A stretch of DNA of 63,165 bases from Virgibacillus_R byunsanensis (GCF_042675965.1 NZ_JBHTKJ010000066.1:1-63165), one strand, 5' to 3'; positions 26,209-34,636 are shown, numbered from the stretch's first letter. Program-made: numbers and translations. Notes: a model not told the origin generated them from the sequence alone.

Positions 26209-26835
26209 ATGCTCTCATTAGATATAACGAAACAGCTAGAATCGTCGTTTTCAATTGATATGAAGTTTGAAGTTGGTGAGGAAATTGTTGTCCTGTTTGG
26301 GCCATCTGGTGCTGGGAAAACAACTGTTTTGAATTGTATAGCTGGGCTTAGTCGCCCTGATGATGGATCGATTCAATTGAAAGAGCAAGTTCTCTTTGAA
26401 GCAAAACATAAACCAATCCCAATACATAAGCGAAACATTGGCTATTTATTCCAAGACTATGCTTTATTCCCACATATGACGGTTAGAAAGAACATCACTT
26501 ACGGAATGAAAGATGAGTCGCTCATGAATTCTTTAGTAAAGACAGTTGGAATCGAACACATCCTAGACAGCTATCCTCGCCACATCTCTGGTGGGGAAAA
26601 ACAACGAGTTGCTTTAGTTCGTGCATTGGCAACTAAGCCCTATCTATTGCTTCTTGATGAACCTTTCTCATCCTTAGATGATCAAACACGAAAAGAATGT
26701 CAAGATGAATTATTAAGGCTGCATACGATCTGGAAAATTCCTGTAATTGTGGTCACACATGATTATGAAGAGGCAATAAAACTTGGAAATCGAATTTTGA
26801 AGATGGAAAGTGGAAAAATAGTAAATGACTTATAG
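26209..26835 (+). CDS. modC: Molybdate ABC transporter ATPase, short form without Mop domain
   Basis: This 208-aa ATPase would power ModAB. All nucleotide-binding motifs are present: Walker A FGPSGAGKTT, Q-loop FQDYALFPHM, signature ISGGEKQR and Walker B LLLLDEPFSSLD, with the switch His in VVTHDYEEA. The Proteobacterial ModC is about 350 aa because of a C-terminal molybdate-binding (TOBE/Mop) regulatory domain; that domain is absent here. The frame ends normally, so this looks like a natural short form. A MITE-like element begins 9 bp after the stop. Confidence 0.9.
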   Translation: MLSLDITKQLESSFSIDMKFEVGEEIVVLFGPSGAGKTTVLNCIAGLSRPDDGSIQLKEQVLFEAKHKPIPIHKRNIGYLFQDYALFPHMTVRKNITYGMKDESLMNSLVKTVGIEHILDSYPRHISGGEKQRVALVRALATKPYLLLLDEPFSSLDDQTRKECQDELLRLHTIWKIPVIVVTHDYEEAIKLGNRILKMESGKIVNDL

Positions 26836-27190
26836 TTAAATAAGTCTGATTTCGCACGCAATGTTTCTTTTTCACCTTCATAGTTGATACAAATTGCAGC
26901 ATAACCTCCGCTCTGGAAATACACTACGCGCACCTAGGCCTATCCTCCCACTGAAATCTTCGTGTATTTACGTCGCTGGTATAGCTTTCCCAATAAAATA
27001 ACATCAATCATTTCGTTTTGTAGAAAACTGCCACTTTTATGGTGGTTGATTGGAGTAAAGGGCAGTCGACTCCTTCTGGGGGAACAGCACGTATCTGAAG
27101 ACGCCCAAGCGGAGATCAATCCGGCAGTTACTTCACAATTTATACTTATTCTCTCAAAGCAACAATCTTTACGAAAACAGTCTTAAATAA
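26836..27190. mobile_element. MITE-like element M3 between modC and rpsR
   Basis: The element (26844-27182, 339 bp) begins GTCTGATTTCGCACGC and ends GAAAACAGTC, a diverged form of the GGCTGT end. The 8 bp TTAAATAA flank it exactly (26836-26843, 27183-27190). Inner segments GATACAAATTGCAGCATAAC and the CTCTCAAAGCAACAATC end match the other copies. The left duplication starts one base after the modC TAG. Confidence 0.85.
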
Positions 27191-27205
27191 ATATCCTATT
27201 AAAGA

Positions 27206-27241
27206 AGCCTTCTTACTAGTATACAATACTACAAGAAGGCT
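27206..27241. terminator. Terminator of the rpsF-ssb-rpsR operon
   Basis: AGCCTTCTT (27206-27214) pairs with AAGAAGGCT (27233-27241), with T-rich flanks on the minus strand. It lies 16 bp past the rpsR stop. Confidence 0.8.
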
Positions 27242-27256
27242 CTTAGTTTTACTCTA

Positions 27257-27487
27257 TTACTCGGATACAAACGGCAATAATGCCATTGTACGAGAGCGTT
27301 TAATTGCTTTTGTAAGCTTACGTTGATATTTAGCAGAAGTTCCAGTTACACGACGAGGAAGAATTTTCCCACGTTCTGAAATGAAACGTCTTAGTAGATC
27401 AACATCTTTATAGTCAATGTGTGTAATTCCGTTCGCTGTGAAGTAACACACTTTACGACGCTTTGCGCGTCCACGACGAGCTGCCAT
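27257..27487 (-). CDS. rpsR: 30S ribosomal protein S18
   Basis: S18 (76 aa) binds 16S rRNA with S6 in the platform of the small subunit. The basic N-terminus (AARRGRAKRRKVCYFTANG) and RRVTGTSAKYQRKLTKAIKRSRTMALLP are diagnostic. It is the third gene of rpsF-ssb-rpsR, 18 bp after ssb. Confidence 0.97.
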   Translation of the reverse strand: MAARRGRAKRRKVCYFTANGITHIDYKDVDLLRRFISERGKILPRRVTGTSAKYQRKLTKAIKRSRTMALLPFVSE

Positions 27488-27505
27488 TAGAAACCCTCCT
27501 TTATT

Positions 27506-27997
27506 TTAGAATGGTAAATCATCATCTGATATATCGATAGGCTCTCCGTTATTCTTAAACGGATCCTCTTCGTTTCGGTTTTGATTCGTTTGGTTTTGGT
27601 TCTGGTTCTGGCTTTGACTTTGATTCTGGTTTTGGTTTTGCTGGAATCCTGATGTGTCCCCTCTACCTTGTGAGGAACCTTTTGATTCTAAAAATTGTAC
27701 ACTATCGGCAACAATTTCGGTTACAAAAACAGTTTTTCCATCCTGGCCATCAAATGTACGTGTTTGTACACGTCCATCGACACCTATCATACTACCTTTT
27801 TTCATATAGTTAGCCAGATTTTCAGCTGGTCTACGCCAAACAACACAGTTAATAAAGTCAGCTTCACGGTTTCCTTGCTGATTAGAAAAAGGTCGATTAA
27901 CTGCTATGGTAAAGTTAGCTACAGCCACTCCGTTTGGTGTATAACGTAGATCAGGATCCTTCGTTAACCTGCCGACAAGCACGACACGATTTAACAT
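27506..27997 (-). CDS. ssb: Single-stranded DNA-binding protein SsbA
   Basis: SSB (163 aa) coats single-stranded DNA and recruits repair and replication proteins. The OB-fold domain (1-110) starts MLNRVVLVGRLTKDPDLRYT. A linker made almost only of Gln, Asn and Ser repeats (about 118-145) leads to the acidic partner-binding tip DISDDDLPF. The ATG at 27997 is chosen because AAGGGGTGG is 5 nt upstream and it matches family N-termini. The linker DNA is itself repetitive, so its length is likely to vary between strains. Confidence 0.96.
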   Translation of the reverse strand: MLNRVVLVGRLTKDPDLRYTPNGVAVANFTIAVNRPFSNQQGNREADFINCVVWRRPAENLANYMKKGSMIGVDGRVQTRTFDGQDGKTVFVTEIVADSVQFLESKGSSQGRGDTSGFQQNQNQNQSQSQNQNQNQTNQNRNEEDPFKNNGEPIDISDDDLPF

Positions 27998-28013
27998 CAG
28001 AACCACCCCTTAT

Positions 28014-28304
28014 TTATTGATCTTCTTCTCGAATTGCAATATGACGAATAATATCATCAGAGAACTTAGCTAAGCGATCAAATTCATTAATTGCTTTTTC
28101 ATCACTGCTGAAGTTAATGATTACATAATATCCATCACGATAGTCATTGATTTCATATGCAAGACGTTTCTTGCCTTTTTCATCAACTTTTTCAATCTCC
28201 GCGCCATTATCAGTTAGAATGTTGTTGAAACGCTCAATTAAAGCTGTTAGCGCTTCCTCTTCTATCTCTGGGCGGACGATATACATGATTTCGTATTTTC
28301 TCAT
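28014..28304 (-). CDS. rpsF: 30S ribosomal protein S6
   Basis: S6 (96 aa) partners S18 on the 16S rRNA platform. The fold signature MRKYEIMYIVRPEIEEEA and IKN-type centre (GKKRLAYEINDYRDGYYVI) are typical. A strong ribosome site (AAAGGAGGTG) precedes it. The S6:S18 complex represses this operon in many bacteria by binding the leader RNA. Confidence 0.97.
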   Translation of the reverse strand: MRKYEIMYIVRPEIEEEALTALIERFNNILTDNGAEIEKVDEKGKKRLAYEINDYRDGYYVIINFSSDEKAINEFDRLAKFSDDIIRHIAIREEDQ

Positions 28305-28381
28305 CCGTTACACCTCCTTTTGGTCTAAACGGCTCTTTTTCTGGAAAAGAGCAAGGAGTAATCGATAGTAATTACTCACAA
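28305..28381 (-). promoter_or_regulatory. rpsF leader, probable S6:S18-binding RNA
   Basis: The ~77-nt leader holds one hairpin from GAGTAAT/ATTACTC and a second around GCTCTTTTCC/AAAAAGAGC followed by CCGTTTAGACC. The CCG next to a stem resembles the known S6:S18 autoregulatory leader. The assignment rests on context and this partial motif. Confidence 0.5.
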
Positions 28382-28387
28382 TAGTGT

Positions 28388-28416
28388 ATTATACCAAATC
28401 TTTTCTAAAAAAACAA
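28388..28416 (-). promoter_or_regulatory. Promoter of rpsF-ssb-rpsR
   Basis: A perfect TATAAT (28388-28393, minus strand) lies 17 bp from TTGTTT (28411-28416). Confidence 0.65.
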
Positions 28417-28488
28417 GCATTCGAGGGATCCTTCTACGTTATACAAACTACCAATTCCTCAACCATAGTTACAGCCGTGAATTTTTTA

Positions 28489-28555
28489 GCAGATAAAAAA
28501 GTATAAAACTTTATTATCTGCATAAGTGCAATTAAGGCTTGGCGACTTGAGCATT
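28489..28555 (-). repeat. REP-like two-hairpin repeat
   Basis: This reverse-oriented copy has the hairpin GCAGATAAAAAAGT / ACTTTATTATCTGC, then ATAAGTGCAATTAAGG and a degraded CTTGGCGACTTGAG end. It lies between ychF and the rpsF promoter. Confidence 0.75.
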
Positions 28556-28574
28556 TAATGGCTCTTAAACGTTA

Positions 28575-29675
28575 CTAAACATTAAAACGAAAATGAATAA
28601 CGTCGCCATCTTTTACAAAGTATTCTTTACCTTCTAATCGGACGCGTCCTTTTTCTCGTGCTTGTGCCATTGCACCAGCTTCGACTAAGTCATCATATGA
28701 TACTGTTTCTGCTCGTATAAACCCTTTTTCAAAATCAGTATGAATGATTCCAGCAGCTTGAGGCGCTTTAATCCCCTTTCGGAATGTCCAGGCACGAACT
28801 TCTTGTTCACCAGCTGTGAAATACGTAGCTAAACCTAATAGACTATAGGAAGCTTTAATAAGTTGATCTAAGCCCGACTCAGCGATACCTAAATCATCTA
28901 GAAACATTTCTTTCTCTTCTTGCTCAAGCTCTGAAATTTCTTCTTCTATTTTTGCACAAATAACAATTACTTCTGCATTTTCTTTTGCTGCATATTCTTT
29001 TACCTTCTGCACGTTTTCATTGGCATCAGGATCAGTAATTTCTTCCTCACTTACATTAGCTACATACAACGTTGGCTTGCTTGTTAATAAGTGAAGCCCT
29101 TTTACTACTTTCCACTGTTCATCAGAAAATTCTAATGCTCGTACCGGCTTTTCTTCTTCTAGACCGTCTTTTACTTTAACAAGCATTTCTTGTTCTGCTA
29201 AAGCTTCCTTATCCTTTTGTCTCGCAAGTTTTTCAACTCGTTGAATACGTTTATTAACTGTCTCCAAGTCAGCCAAGATAAGCTCTAAATTAATGATTTC
29301 AATGTCATCAATTGGATCAATTTTACCGGACACATGCGTTATATTATCATCCTGGAAACAACGCACAACTTGGCAAATCGCATCCACCTGGCGTATGTGA
29401 GATAGAAATTGGTTTCCTAACCCTTCACCTTTACTTGCCCCTTTTACAATTCCTGCGATATCCGTAAATTCAAATGCAGTTGGAATTGTTTTCTTCGGTT
29501 TTACTAATTCTGTTAATTTATCTAAGCGATCATCTGGCACTTCTACAATTCCTACATTAGGGTCAATCGTAGCGAACGGATAATTCGCTGCTTCTGCACC
29601 CGCTTGTGTTATTGCATTAAACAATGTTGATTTTCCAACATTGGGAAGGCCGACAATTCCTGCTGTTAATGCCAT
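28575..29675 (-). CDS. ychF: Ribosome-binding ATPase YchF (OLA1 family)
   Basis: YchF (366 aa) is an Obg-like P-loop protein that prefers ATP and binds ribosomes, linked to oxidative stress and translation. G1 is GIVGLPNVGKSTLFNAIT, the switch region PNVGIVEVPDDRL and G3 DIAGIVKGASKGEGLGNQFL follow, then a coiled-coil insertion (about 130-210) and a C-terminal TGS domain (KGIKAPQAAGIIHTDFEKGF). It keeps the place of yyaF in B. subtilis, upstream of rpsF. Confidence 0.96.
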   Translation of the reverse strand: MALTAGIVGLPNVGKSTLFNAITQAGAEAANYPFATIDPNVGIVEVPDDRLDKLTELVKPKKTIPTAFEFTDIAGIVKGASKGEGLGNQFLSHIRQVDAICQVVRCFQDDNITHVSGKIDPIDDIEIINLELILADLETVNKRIQRVEKLARQKDKEALAEQEMLVKVKDGLEEEKPVRALEFSDEQWKVVKGLHLLTSKPTLYVANVSEEEITDPDANENVQKVKEYAAKENAEVIVICAKIEEEISELEQEEKEMFLDDLGIAESGLDQLIKASYSLLGLATYFTAGEQEVRAWTFRKGIKAPQAAGIIHTDFEKGFIRAETVSYDDLVEAGAMAQAREKGRVRLEGKEYFVKDGDVIHFRFNV

Positions 29676-29767
29676 GTAACTTTCAACTCCTTAAGGATTC
29701 CTACATATGAACGCGTTCGTCATACTAATTATAGATAGTAGATATTAAAATGACAAGCCAGTAAAAA

Positions 29768-29802
29768 GCAAAAATAGGCATTATTTAAATACCTATTTTT
29801 GC
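29768..29802 (-). terminator. Terminator after yyzM
   Basis: GCAAAAATAGG (29768-29778) pairs with CCTATTTTTGC (29792-29802) in the yyzM-ychF gap. It would separate these two genes. Confidence 0.7.
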
Positions 29803-29886
29803 TCTTTACCCTATTATATTATCTTTTTCTAACTCTATATACTTCTATTTTACCATTTTTCGTGTAGGATAGTCTATTTTAACTAA

Positions 29887-30084
29887 TTATTCTTCTGCTT
29901 TTTCTAGGACTTTTTTTAACTTTTTCGTAAAGTCTTTTCGAGGTATCATTACACTATGATCACAGCCTAAGCATTTTATGCGAACATCCATTCCCATTCG
30001 GACGATTTTCCAGCGGTTTTCCCCACATGGATGCTGTTTTTTCATTTGAACGACATCATTTAATCCAAATTCTTTTTCTGCCAT
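29887..30084 (-). CDS. yyzM: DUF951 zinc-ribbon-like small protein YyzM
   Basis: This 65-aa protein carries the DUF951 pattern KKQHPCGENRWKIVRMGMD and KCLGCDHSVMIPR, with three Cys that could bind a metal. Its function is unknown. GGAGAAAA precedes the ATG. It lies 19 bp after mscS, the same mscS/yyzM/ychF arrangement as in other Bacillaceae, so it is probably co-transcribed with mscS. Confidence 0.88.
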   Translation of the reverse strand: MAEKEFGLNDVVQMKKQHPCGENRWKIVRMGMDVRIKCLGCDHSVMIPRKDFTKKLKKVLEKAEE

Positions 30085-30103
30085 TTGGTTTTCTCCTTTT
30101 TAA

Positions 30104-31006
30104 TTAATTATCACGTTCTCTCTCCATCTCTAGTAAAGCATCTTTTCCTTCTTTTGAATACATAACGAGACGTGGTGAAGGAATTTCTATTCCTGCTTTA
30201 TATAATTTATCCTGCATTTCTCTACGGATCATTCGCTCGCCTGCCCATTGATAGCCTGGAAGTGTATCTGCAATGACCCGAATGGCATAATGAGAGGCAT
30301 CTAAGTTTTGTACACCAATCACTTCAGCGCCCCCTAAGATAAATTCATATTTACCTGGTAATGTACCTGCAACCTGCTCAATCACTTTTTCAGCATCTGC
30401 AACGTCACTTTCATATGGAATATTTATATCTACCACAGCAAGTCCATTATGAACAGAGTAATTTGTTACTTGTGTCACATTGCCATTTGGCAATACATGC
30501 AATTCGCCTGTCCAACTTAAAATTTTAGTTGTACGAAGTCCGATTTCCTCCACAGTACCTTCTATTCCAGAAGTAGCCACATAATCTCCTACAGAAAACT
30601 GATCCTCAAATATGATAAAGAATCCTGAAATGATATCTCTTACTAGGTTCTGAGCTCCAAAACCAATCGCTAGTCCGGCAACTCCTGCTCCAGCTAACAG
30701 AGCACCTATTTCAAATCCTAATACATTATCTAAAATCATAATGAAAGCTATGAAATAAACAACATATGCCACTACATTTTTAATTAATTTTTTCAACGTA
30801 TTTTCCCGACGTGCTGTAATTCGAATTGGTCCACTTTTTCTGTTCTTAAAAAGTCTGTCTGTTAAGTTTCTACTAATTCGAACCAGTGTCAGAGCTATTA
30901 TTATAATAAATATTATTCTAAAAAAACCTGCACCTAGTAATAGCCATAGATCTGGACCGGTAATGTATTCCCACAATTCTGTTAGTTGATTAGTAATTAC
31001 ATCCAA
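30104..31006 (-). CDS. MscS-family small-conductance mechanosensitive channel
   Basis: This 300-aa channel opens under membrane tension and releases solutes on osmotic downshock. It has three helices; the third, glycine/alanine-rich pore helix is GALLAGAGVAGLAIGFGAQN, then LVRDIISGFFIIFEDQFSVGDYV, the family signature. The TTG at 31006 is preferred because GGAGG lies 8 nt upstream; an ATG at 31105 lacks a ribosome site. The resulting length is normal for the short MscS class. It is followed closely by yyzM. Confidence 0.9.
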   Translation of the reverse strand: MDVITNQLTELWEYITGPDLWLLLGAGFFRIIFIIIIALTLVRISRNLTDRLFKNRKSGPIRITARRENTLKKLIKNVVAYVVYFIAFIMILDNVLGFEIGALLAGAGVAGLAIGFGAQNLVRDIISGFFIIFEDQFSVGDYVATSGIEGTVEEIGLRTTKILSWTGELHVLPNGNVTQVTNYSVHNGLAVVDINIPYESDVADAEKVIEQVAGTLPGKYEFILGGAEVIGVQNLDASHYAIRVIADTLPGYQWAGERMIRREMQDKLYKAGIEIPSPRLVMYSKEGKDALLEMERERDN

Positions 31007-31101
31007 ATTGTATACCTCCAGCTGCTTTTTCCACTCTCCTATATTATAAATAAATTTTACATCAATAGCTTCAGCAATGGAAGAGAAGTACACTAACTGT
31101 T

Positions 31102-32124
31102 TCATCTATCAGGATCTACTTTATTCCAAAATGGATAAAGAACCAATCGAGTTAATACATATAGGTTCAATATCCCATATACTGGGTATATGTAACCTAC
31201 TAACGTTGAAAACCCTAAAGTTGTTAGTGGTATCATCATGGATAGCATGATAACTACCAATAACCATAATGGGAATTTGGAAATACTTTGTAACCTGGTA
31301 ACTAAACCCAGTATCCCCGAAGCAGCAGTTGTAAAAATCGCAAACCATAGAAGAATGGACATAAATATAAGCATTTCTAATGGGTAATGCTTTAATATTG
31401 CAAATAAAGGGATCTCATATAATAATATTTCCTCTGATATTTGTATAAGGCTATTGTTATAGATATACGATATAACACCTAGTATAAGTCCACTACCGAT
31501 ACATGCAATCCATATTTCATATTTGGAACGGACCTTGTTTCCTATTGCACCTAGCACTGCCACAAGTGGCAATATATTTAATGCTGTGAATGGAAATGCT
31601 GCTGTCCAGTTACGTTGCTCCTTCCAATGGGAAAACAAGGCTAATTCTTGATCATATGTAAATAATAGTAGTATATAAATTAACCCACCTAGTAGTAAAG
31701 GTAATATAAATTGATTGATAACTAATAAACCACCTATACCCTTTACAAATAAAATTATGAGTGCAACAACTATAATAGATACTCCCCACCAATAGGATAG
31801 GTTAAAGGCTTGTCCTGTAGCCCCACTCCCTGCAATCATAACCACTGTTGTTGTAAATAAATATAAAAAAATCATCACATCAAACAAACCAGTTAATTTA
31901 ACACCTACAATTTCCTGTAGTACCGGCAAATAGTGACTAGAATTTTTATTATAACTAACCGTCATAATAACTGTACATGATACAGAAAACAAGATTACAA
32001 ATAATAATATAGCTAGTCCACTTTCATGACCAAAAAATTGCCACAGTTCACGACCCGAAGCATAGCCAGCGCCTATTGTTGTACCAATAATTAAAAACAT
32101 CCATTTAAAACCCGATTGCAGCAT
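31102..32124 (-). CDS. YkvI-family polytopic membrane transporter
   Basis: This 340-aa membrane protein has about ten helices. The start FLIIGTTIGAGYASGRELWQFFG resembles the first helix of the APC/YkvI family, with the broken-helix glycine motif TTIGAGYASG. The substrate is unknown. GGAGG lies 7 nt before the ATG. It starts within 90 bp of the divergent yyaC and ends 95 bp before the chosen mscS start. Confidence 0.75.
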   Translation of the reverse strand: MLQSGFKWMFLIIGTTIGAGYASGRELWQFFGHESGLAILLFVILFSVSCTVIMTVSYNKNSSHYLPVLQEIVGVKLTGLFDVMIFLYLFTTTVVMIAGSGATGQAFNLSYWWGVSIIVVALIILFVKGIGGLLVINQFILPLLLGGLIYILLLFTYDQELALFSHWKEQRNWTAAFPFTALNILPLVAVLGAIGNKVRSKYEIWIACIGSGLILGVISYIYNNSLIQISEEILLYEIPLFAILKHYPLEMLIFMSILLWFAIFTTAASGILGLVTRLQSISKFPLWLLVVIMLSMMIPLTTLGFSTLVGYIYPVYGILNLYVLTRLVLYPFWNKVDPDR

Positions 32125-32213
32125 TGGATTTCCTCCATCATTTTTTATTAAGTATGTATAGAACCAAAATTTTATCCGTATACTTATACCAATATGTTTA
32201 TGGAGGCAAAGCT

Positions 32214-32837
32214 ATGAATCTAATGAATCGTTTTACATCAAAAAATGAAAATTTCCGTATGCTACATACCGATCTAGACCTTATAGAAAATATGAGTAAT
32301 AAACTTATTTCATGGCTTCCAGAATTCCCACGAGAATATATTGTTGTTTGTATTGGCACTGATCGATCAACAGGTGATGCCTTAGGCCCTTTAACAGGCT
32401 CTTACCTAGAAGAAAAGAACCCTAAGCATATTACAGTATATGGAACGTTAACAGATCCTGTCCACGCTAAAAATCTAGAACAATATATATCTTTAATAAA
32501 CAGTCAGCATCGAAACCCTTATATTATAGCGATCGATGCTTGTTTAGGAAAAACTACTTCTGTAGGCCACCTTATTGCGGGAGTAGGACCTTTAGAGCCG
32601 GGGTCAGCATTTAATAAGCCTCTCCCACCCATTGGTGATATTCATATAACTGGTGTGGTAAATGTGAGTGGATTCATGGAGTTTTCCGTTTTACAAAACA
32701 CTCGATTATCGATTGTAGTTGAGATGGCAAAGAAAACCGCTGCAATTCTAGAGGTAATTGATAAACGAATGAATTTTACACACTCTCTTCCAGCTGTAAT
32801 TCGCCCTCAATCTATCAAACAAACTTCGGTTGAATAA
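32214..32837 (+). CDS. yyaC: Sporulation protein YyaC (germination-protease-like fold)
   Basis: YyaC (207 aa) is a conserved spore-former protein related in fold to the germination protease GPR. Family segments are VVCIGTDRSTGDALGPLTGSYL, GTLTDPVHAKNLEQ and AIDACLGKTTSVGHL. In B. subtilis it is expressed during sporulation; the substrate is unknown. The ATG at 32214 is chosen because TGGAGGC is 6 nt upstream and the length then matches the family. Its orientation is opposite to the flanking genes. Its presence supports a spore-forming host. Confidence 0.92.
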   Translation: MNLMNRFTSKNENFRMLHTDLDLIENMSNKLISWLPEFPREYIVVCIGTDRSTGDALGPLTGSYLEEKNPKHITVYGTLTDPVHAKNLEQYISLINSQHRNPYIIAIDACLGKTTSVGHLIAGVGPLEPGSAFNKPLPPIGDIHITGVVNVSGFMEFSVLQNTRLSIVVEMAKKTAAILEVIDKRMNFTHSLPAVIRPQSIKQTSVE

Positions 32838-32920
32838 TTGTTCCTTTGCGTCCCAAATGATTAGAGGTGTCTTGTGAAATCAGAAAATCCGGCTTACCTA
32901 CAAACCTAAATGTTGAAAAA

Positions 32921-32968
32921 CCAAGTTGCACTTATGTAGATAAAAAAGTTTTATACTTCTTATCTACT
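32921..32968 (+). repeat. REP-like repeat, second hairpin only
   Basis: CCAAGTTGCACTTATG is followed by GTAGATAAAAAAGT / ACTTCTTATCTAC. The first hairpin is mostly lost. Confidence 0.7.
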
Positions 32969-32971
32969 AAA

Positions 32972-33001
32972 AAATCTACTCCCTTTAATAGGAGTAGATT
33001 T
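32972..33001 (+). terminator. Hairpin downstream of yyaC
   Basis: AAATCTACTCC (32972-32982) pairs exactly with GGAGTAGATTT (32991-33001). It is a plausible terminator for yyaC and, in the other direction, DUF554. Confidence 0.65.
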
Positions 33002-33005
33002 AATA

Positions 33006-33173
33006 TTATATTAGGCTATTTTCGCACGCATTGTTGCTTTTTCATCTTCATAGTTTATATAAATTAAGACGTAACTTACCACTCTGGAAATACACTACGC
33101 TTTTCGCAGCGAAAATCAACCCAGCAGTTACGTTGTAATTTATATCTATCCTCTCAAAAGCAGCCTTATATTA
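33006..33173. mobile_element. MITE-like element M4 at the DUF554 stop codon
   Basis: This short, internally deleted copy (33014-33165, 152 bp) begins GGCTATTTTCGCACGC and ends AAAAGCAGCC. The 8 bp TTATATTA flank it exactly (33006-33013, 33166-33173). The right copy contains the stop codon of the DUF554 gene, so the frame was not broken. Both long inverted ends are retained and the interior is nearly gone. Confidence 0.88.
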
Positions 33174-33873
33174 TTAATTGATATATATAATAGATGAAAC
33201 CAACAGTTATAATAGCTGGCAATAGATTACCAACACGTATTTGAGTGAGTTTTAATAGATTTAAGCCAATTGCTAAGATAAGAAGCCCGCCGACTGCTGT
33301 AAGCTCTATAATCAATCCGTTTAAAAAAGTATCTGGTAACCATTTTTCTATTTGTGTTGCTAAAATGGCAATTGCCCCTTGATAAAGAACAACAGGTACT
33401 ACGGAAAATATCACTCCAAAACCTAATGTTGTAGTTAATACTAGTGCTACAAAGCCATCAATTACACCCTTCGTAATTAATATCTCATGATCTCCTCTTA
33501 ACCCACTATCGAGCGCACCTAGGACTGACATAGCACCTATAACGAATATTAATGAGGCTGTAATAAATCCTTGCGCAACACTAAAATTTGATTCCTTAGT
33601 GGTGAATTTGCTACCGATCCAACCGCCGATTCGATTTAAACCCTCTTCTAATTGAACAAACTCACCTACTATAGCACCTGTTAATAGACTTAATAGAACA
33701 ACAATGATAATTTCAGTTTCAAATGCCATTTGTAAGCCAATTAATATTACAGCTAATCCGATACCATGCATGACTGTTTCCTTAAACTTATCTGGTATTT
33801 TCGTGAAAAATAGTCCAATTAAGCTACCTACTATTATACATATTCCATTTACTAGAGTTCCAAATAAAACCAT
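33166..33873 (-). CDS. DUF554 integral membrane protein
   Basis: This 235-aa protein has about six helices and the DUF554 pattern MVLFGTLVNGICIIVGSLIGLFF, then GIGLAVILIGLQMAF and GALDSGLRGDHEILITKGVIDGF. The function is unknown; a transport role is a guess. The ATG at 33873 follows AGGAGATG by 6 nt and fits the family start; a longer frame to 33912 does not. Its stop codon lies within the target duplication of element M4. Confidence 0.82.
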   Translation of the reverse strand: MVLFGTLVNGICIIVGSLIGLFFTKIPDKFKETVMHGIGLAVILIGLQMAFETEIIIVVLLSLLTGAIVGEFVQLEEGLNRIGGWIGSKFTTKESNFSVAQGFITASLIFVIGAMSVLGALDSGLRGDHEILITKGVIDGFVALVLTTTLGFGVIFSVVPVVLYQGAIAILATQIEKWLPDTFLNGLIIELTAVGGLLILAIGLNLLKLTQIRVGNLLPAIITVGFIYYIYQLII

Positions 33874-33991
33874 TGCTGCATCTCCTATGTCTAAATATAA
33901 TGTCATTTTCACCTTTTTTATAGCTAACTGCCCATACTTTCCCCTAGTAGATCAACTATTTCAGGTAAATATTTGCATGTAGTATTATAAT

Positions 33992-34007
33992 TGTTTCACG
34001 TGAAACA
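33992..34007. promoter_or_regulatory. parS site 1, perfect
   Basis: TGTTTCACGTGAAACA is an exact match to the 16-bp parS palindrome bound by Spo0J/ParB. It lies between the DUF554 gene and parB. Confidence 0.95.
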
Positions 34008-34057
34008 TTGTATCATACCTATTAAACTTTCTACTACCATACTTAATTCTATTAATT

Positions 34058-34595
34058 GTTCTTAAAGCTGTTTTCGCAGGAATTGTTACTTTTTCTCTTT
34101 ATAGTTAATATATTGCGACGTACTGCCAGGTTGATTTCCGCAGGTACGGATTCAACCCTCCAAAGCGGAAAAACATCGCTGTGGCGACTTCAGACACGTG
34201 CTGTTCCCGCAGGACAAGGAAGACTACGAAAGCAACACTTCGAACGAAGAAAATGCGTATGCATTTTCGAGGAGTCGACTGACCTCCGCTCCAATCAACT
34301 ATCATAAAGTGAAATTTATGTAATAAAAATGAAATGAAAGCTGTTGTTTTATTATAGAAACAATAGCAGTGGCGGAAATACACGAAGACTCCTTAAAAAT
34401 ACAGATCAATTTTTTGCGTGCGATGTAATGTTGCCGGAGCTTTCCTTGTCCTGTGGGGTGATAGGCATAGGTGAGACATCAAAGTGCTTCAGCCGCCCTA
34501 AGGTGCGCGCAGTGTATTTTCAGAGCGGTAAGTTACGTCGCAATGTATATCTATTGTCTCAAAAGCAACAAACTTTACAAAACAGCCTTTCTTAA
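34058..34595. mobile_element. MITE-like element M5 between two parS sites
   Basis: This is the longest copy (34066-34587, 522 bp). It begins AGCTGTTTTCGCAGG and ends CAAAACAGCC. The flanks GTTCTTAA and TTTCTTAA (34058-34065, 34588-34595) match at seven of eight positions. The interior holds extra segments shared with M1 and M3, such as CACGTGCTGTTCCCG and GAGTCGACTGACC, so it may be closest to a longer parent or a fusion. No long frame looks real. Confidence 0.78.
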
Positions 34596-34605
34596 AATAC
34601 TAAAT

Positions 34606-34621
34606 TGTTTCACGTGGAACA
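34606..34621. promoter_or_regulatory. parS site 2, one mismatch
   Basis: TGTTTCACGTGGAACA differs from the parS consensus at one position. It lies between element M5 and the parB terminator. Confidence 0.88.
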
Positions 34622-34636
34622 TTCAGCTTGAAGAAA

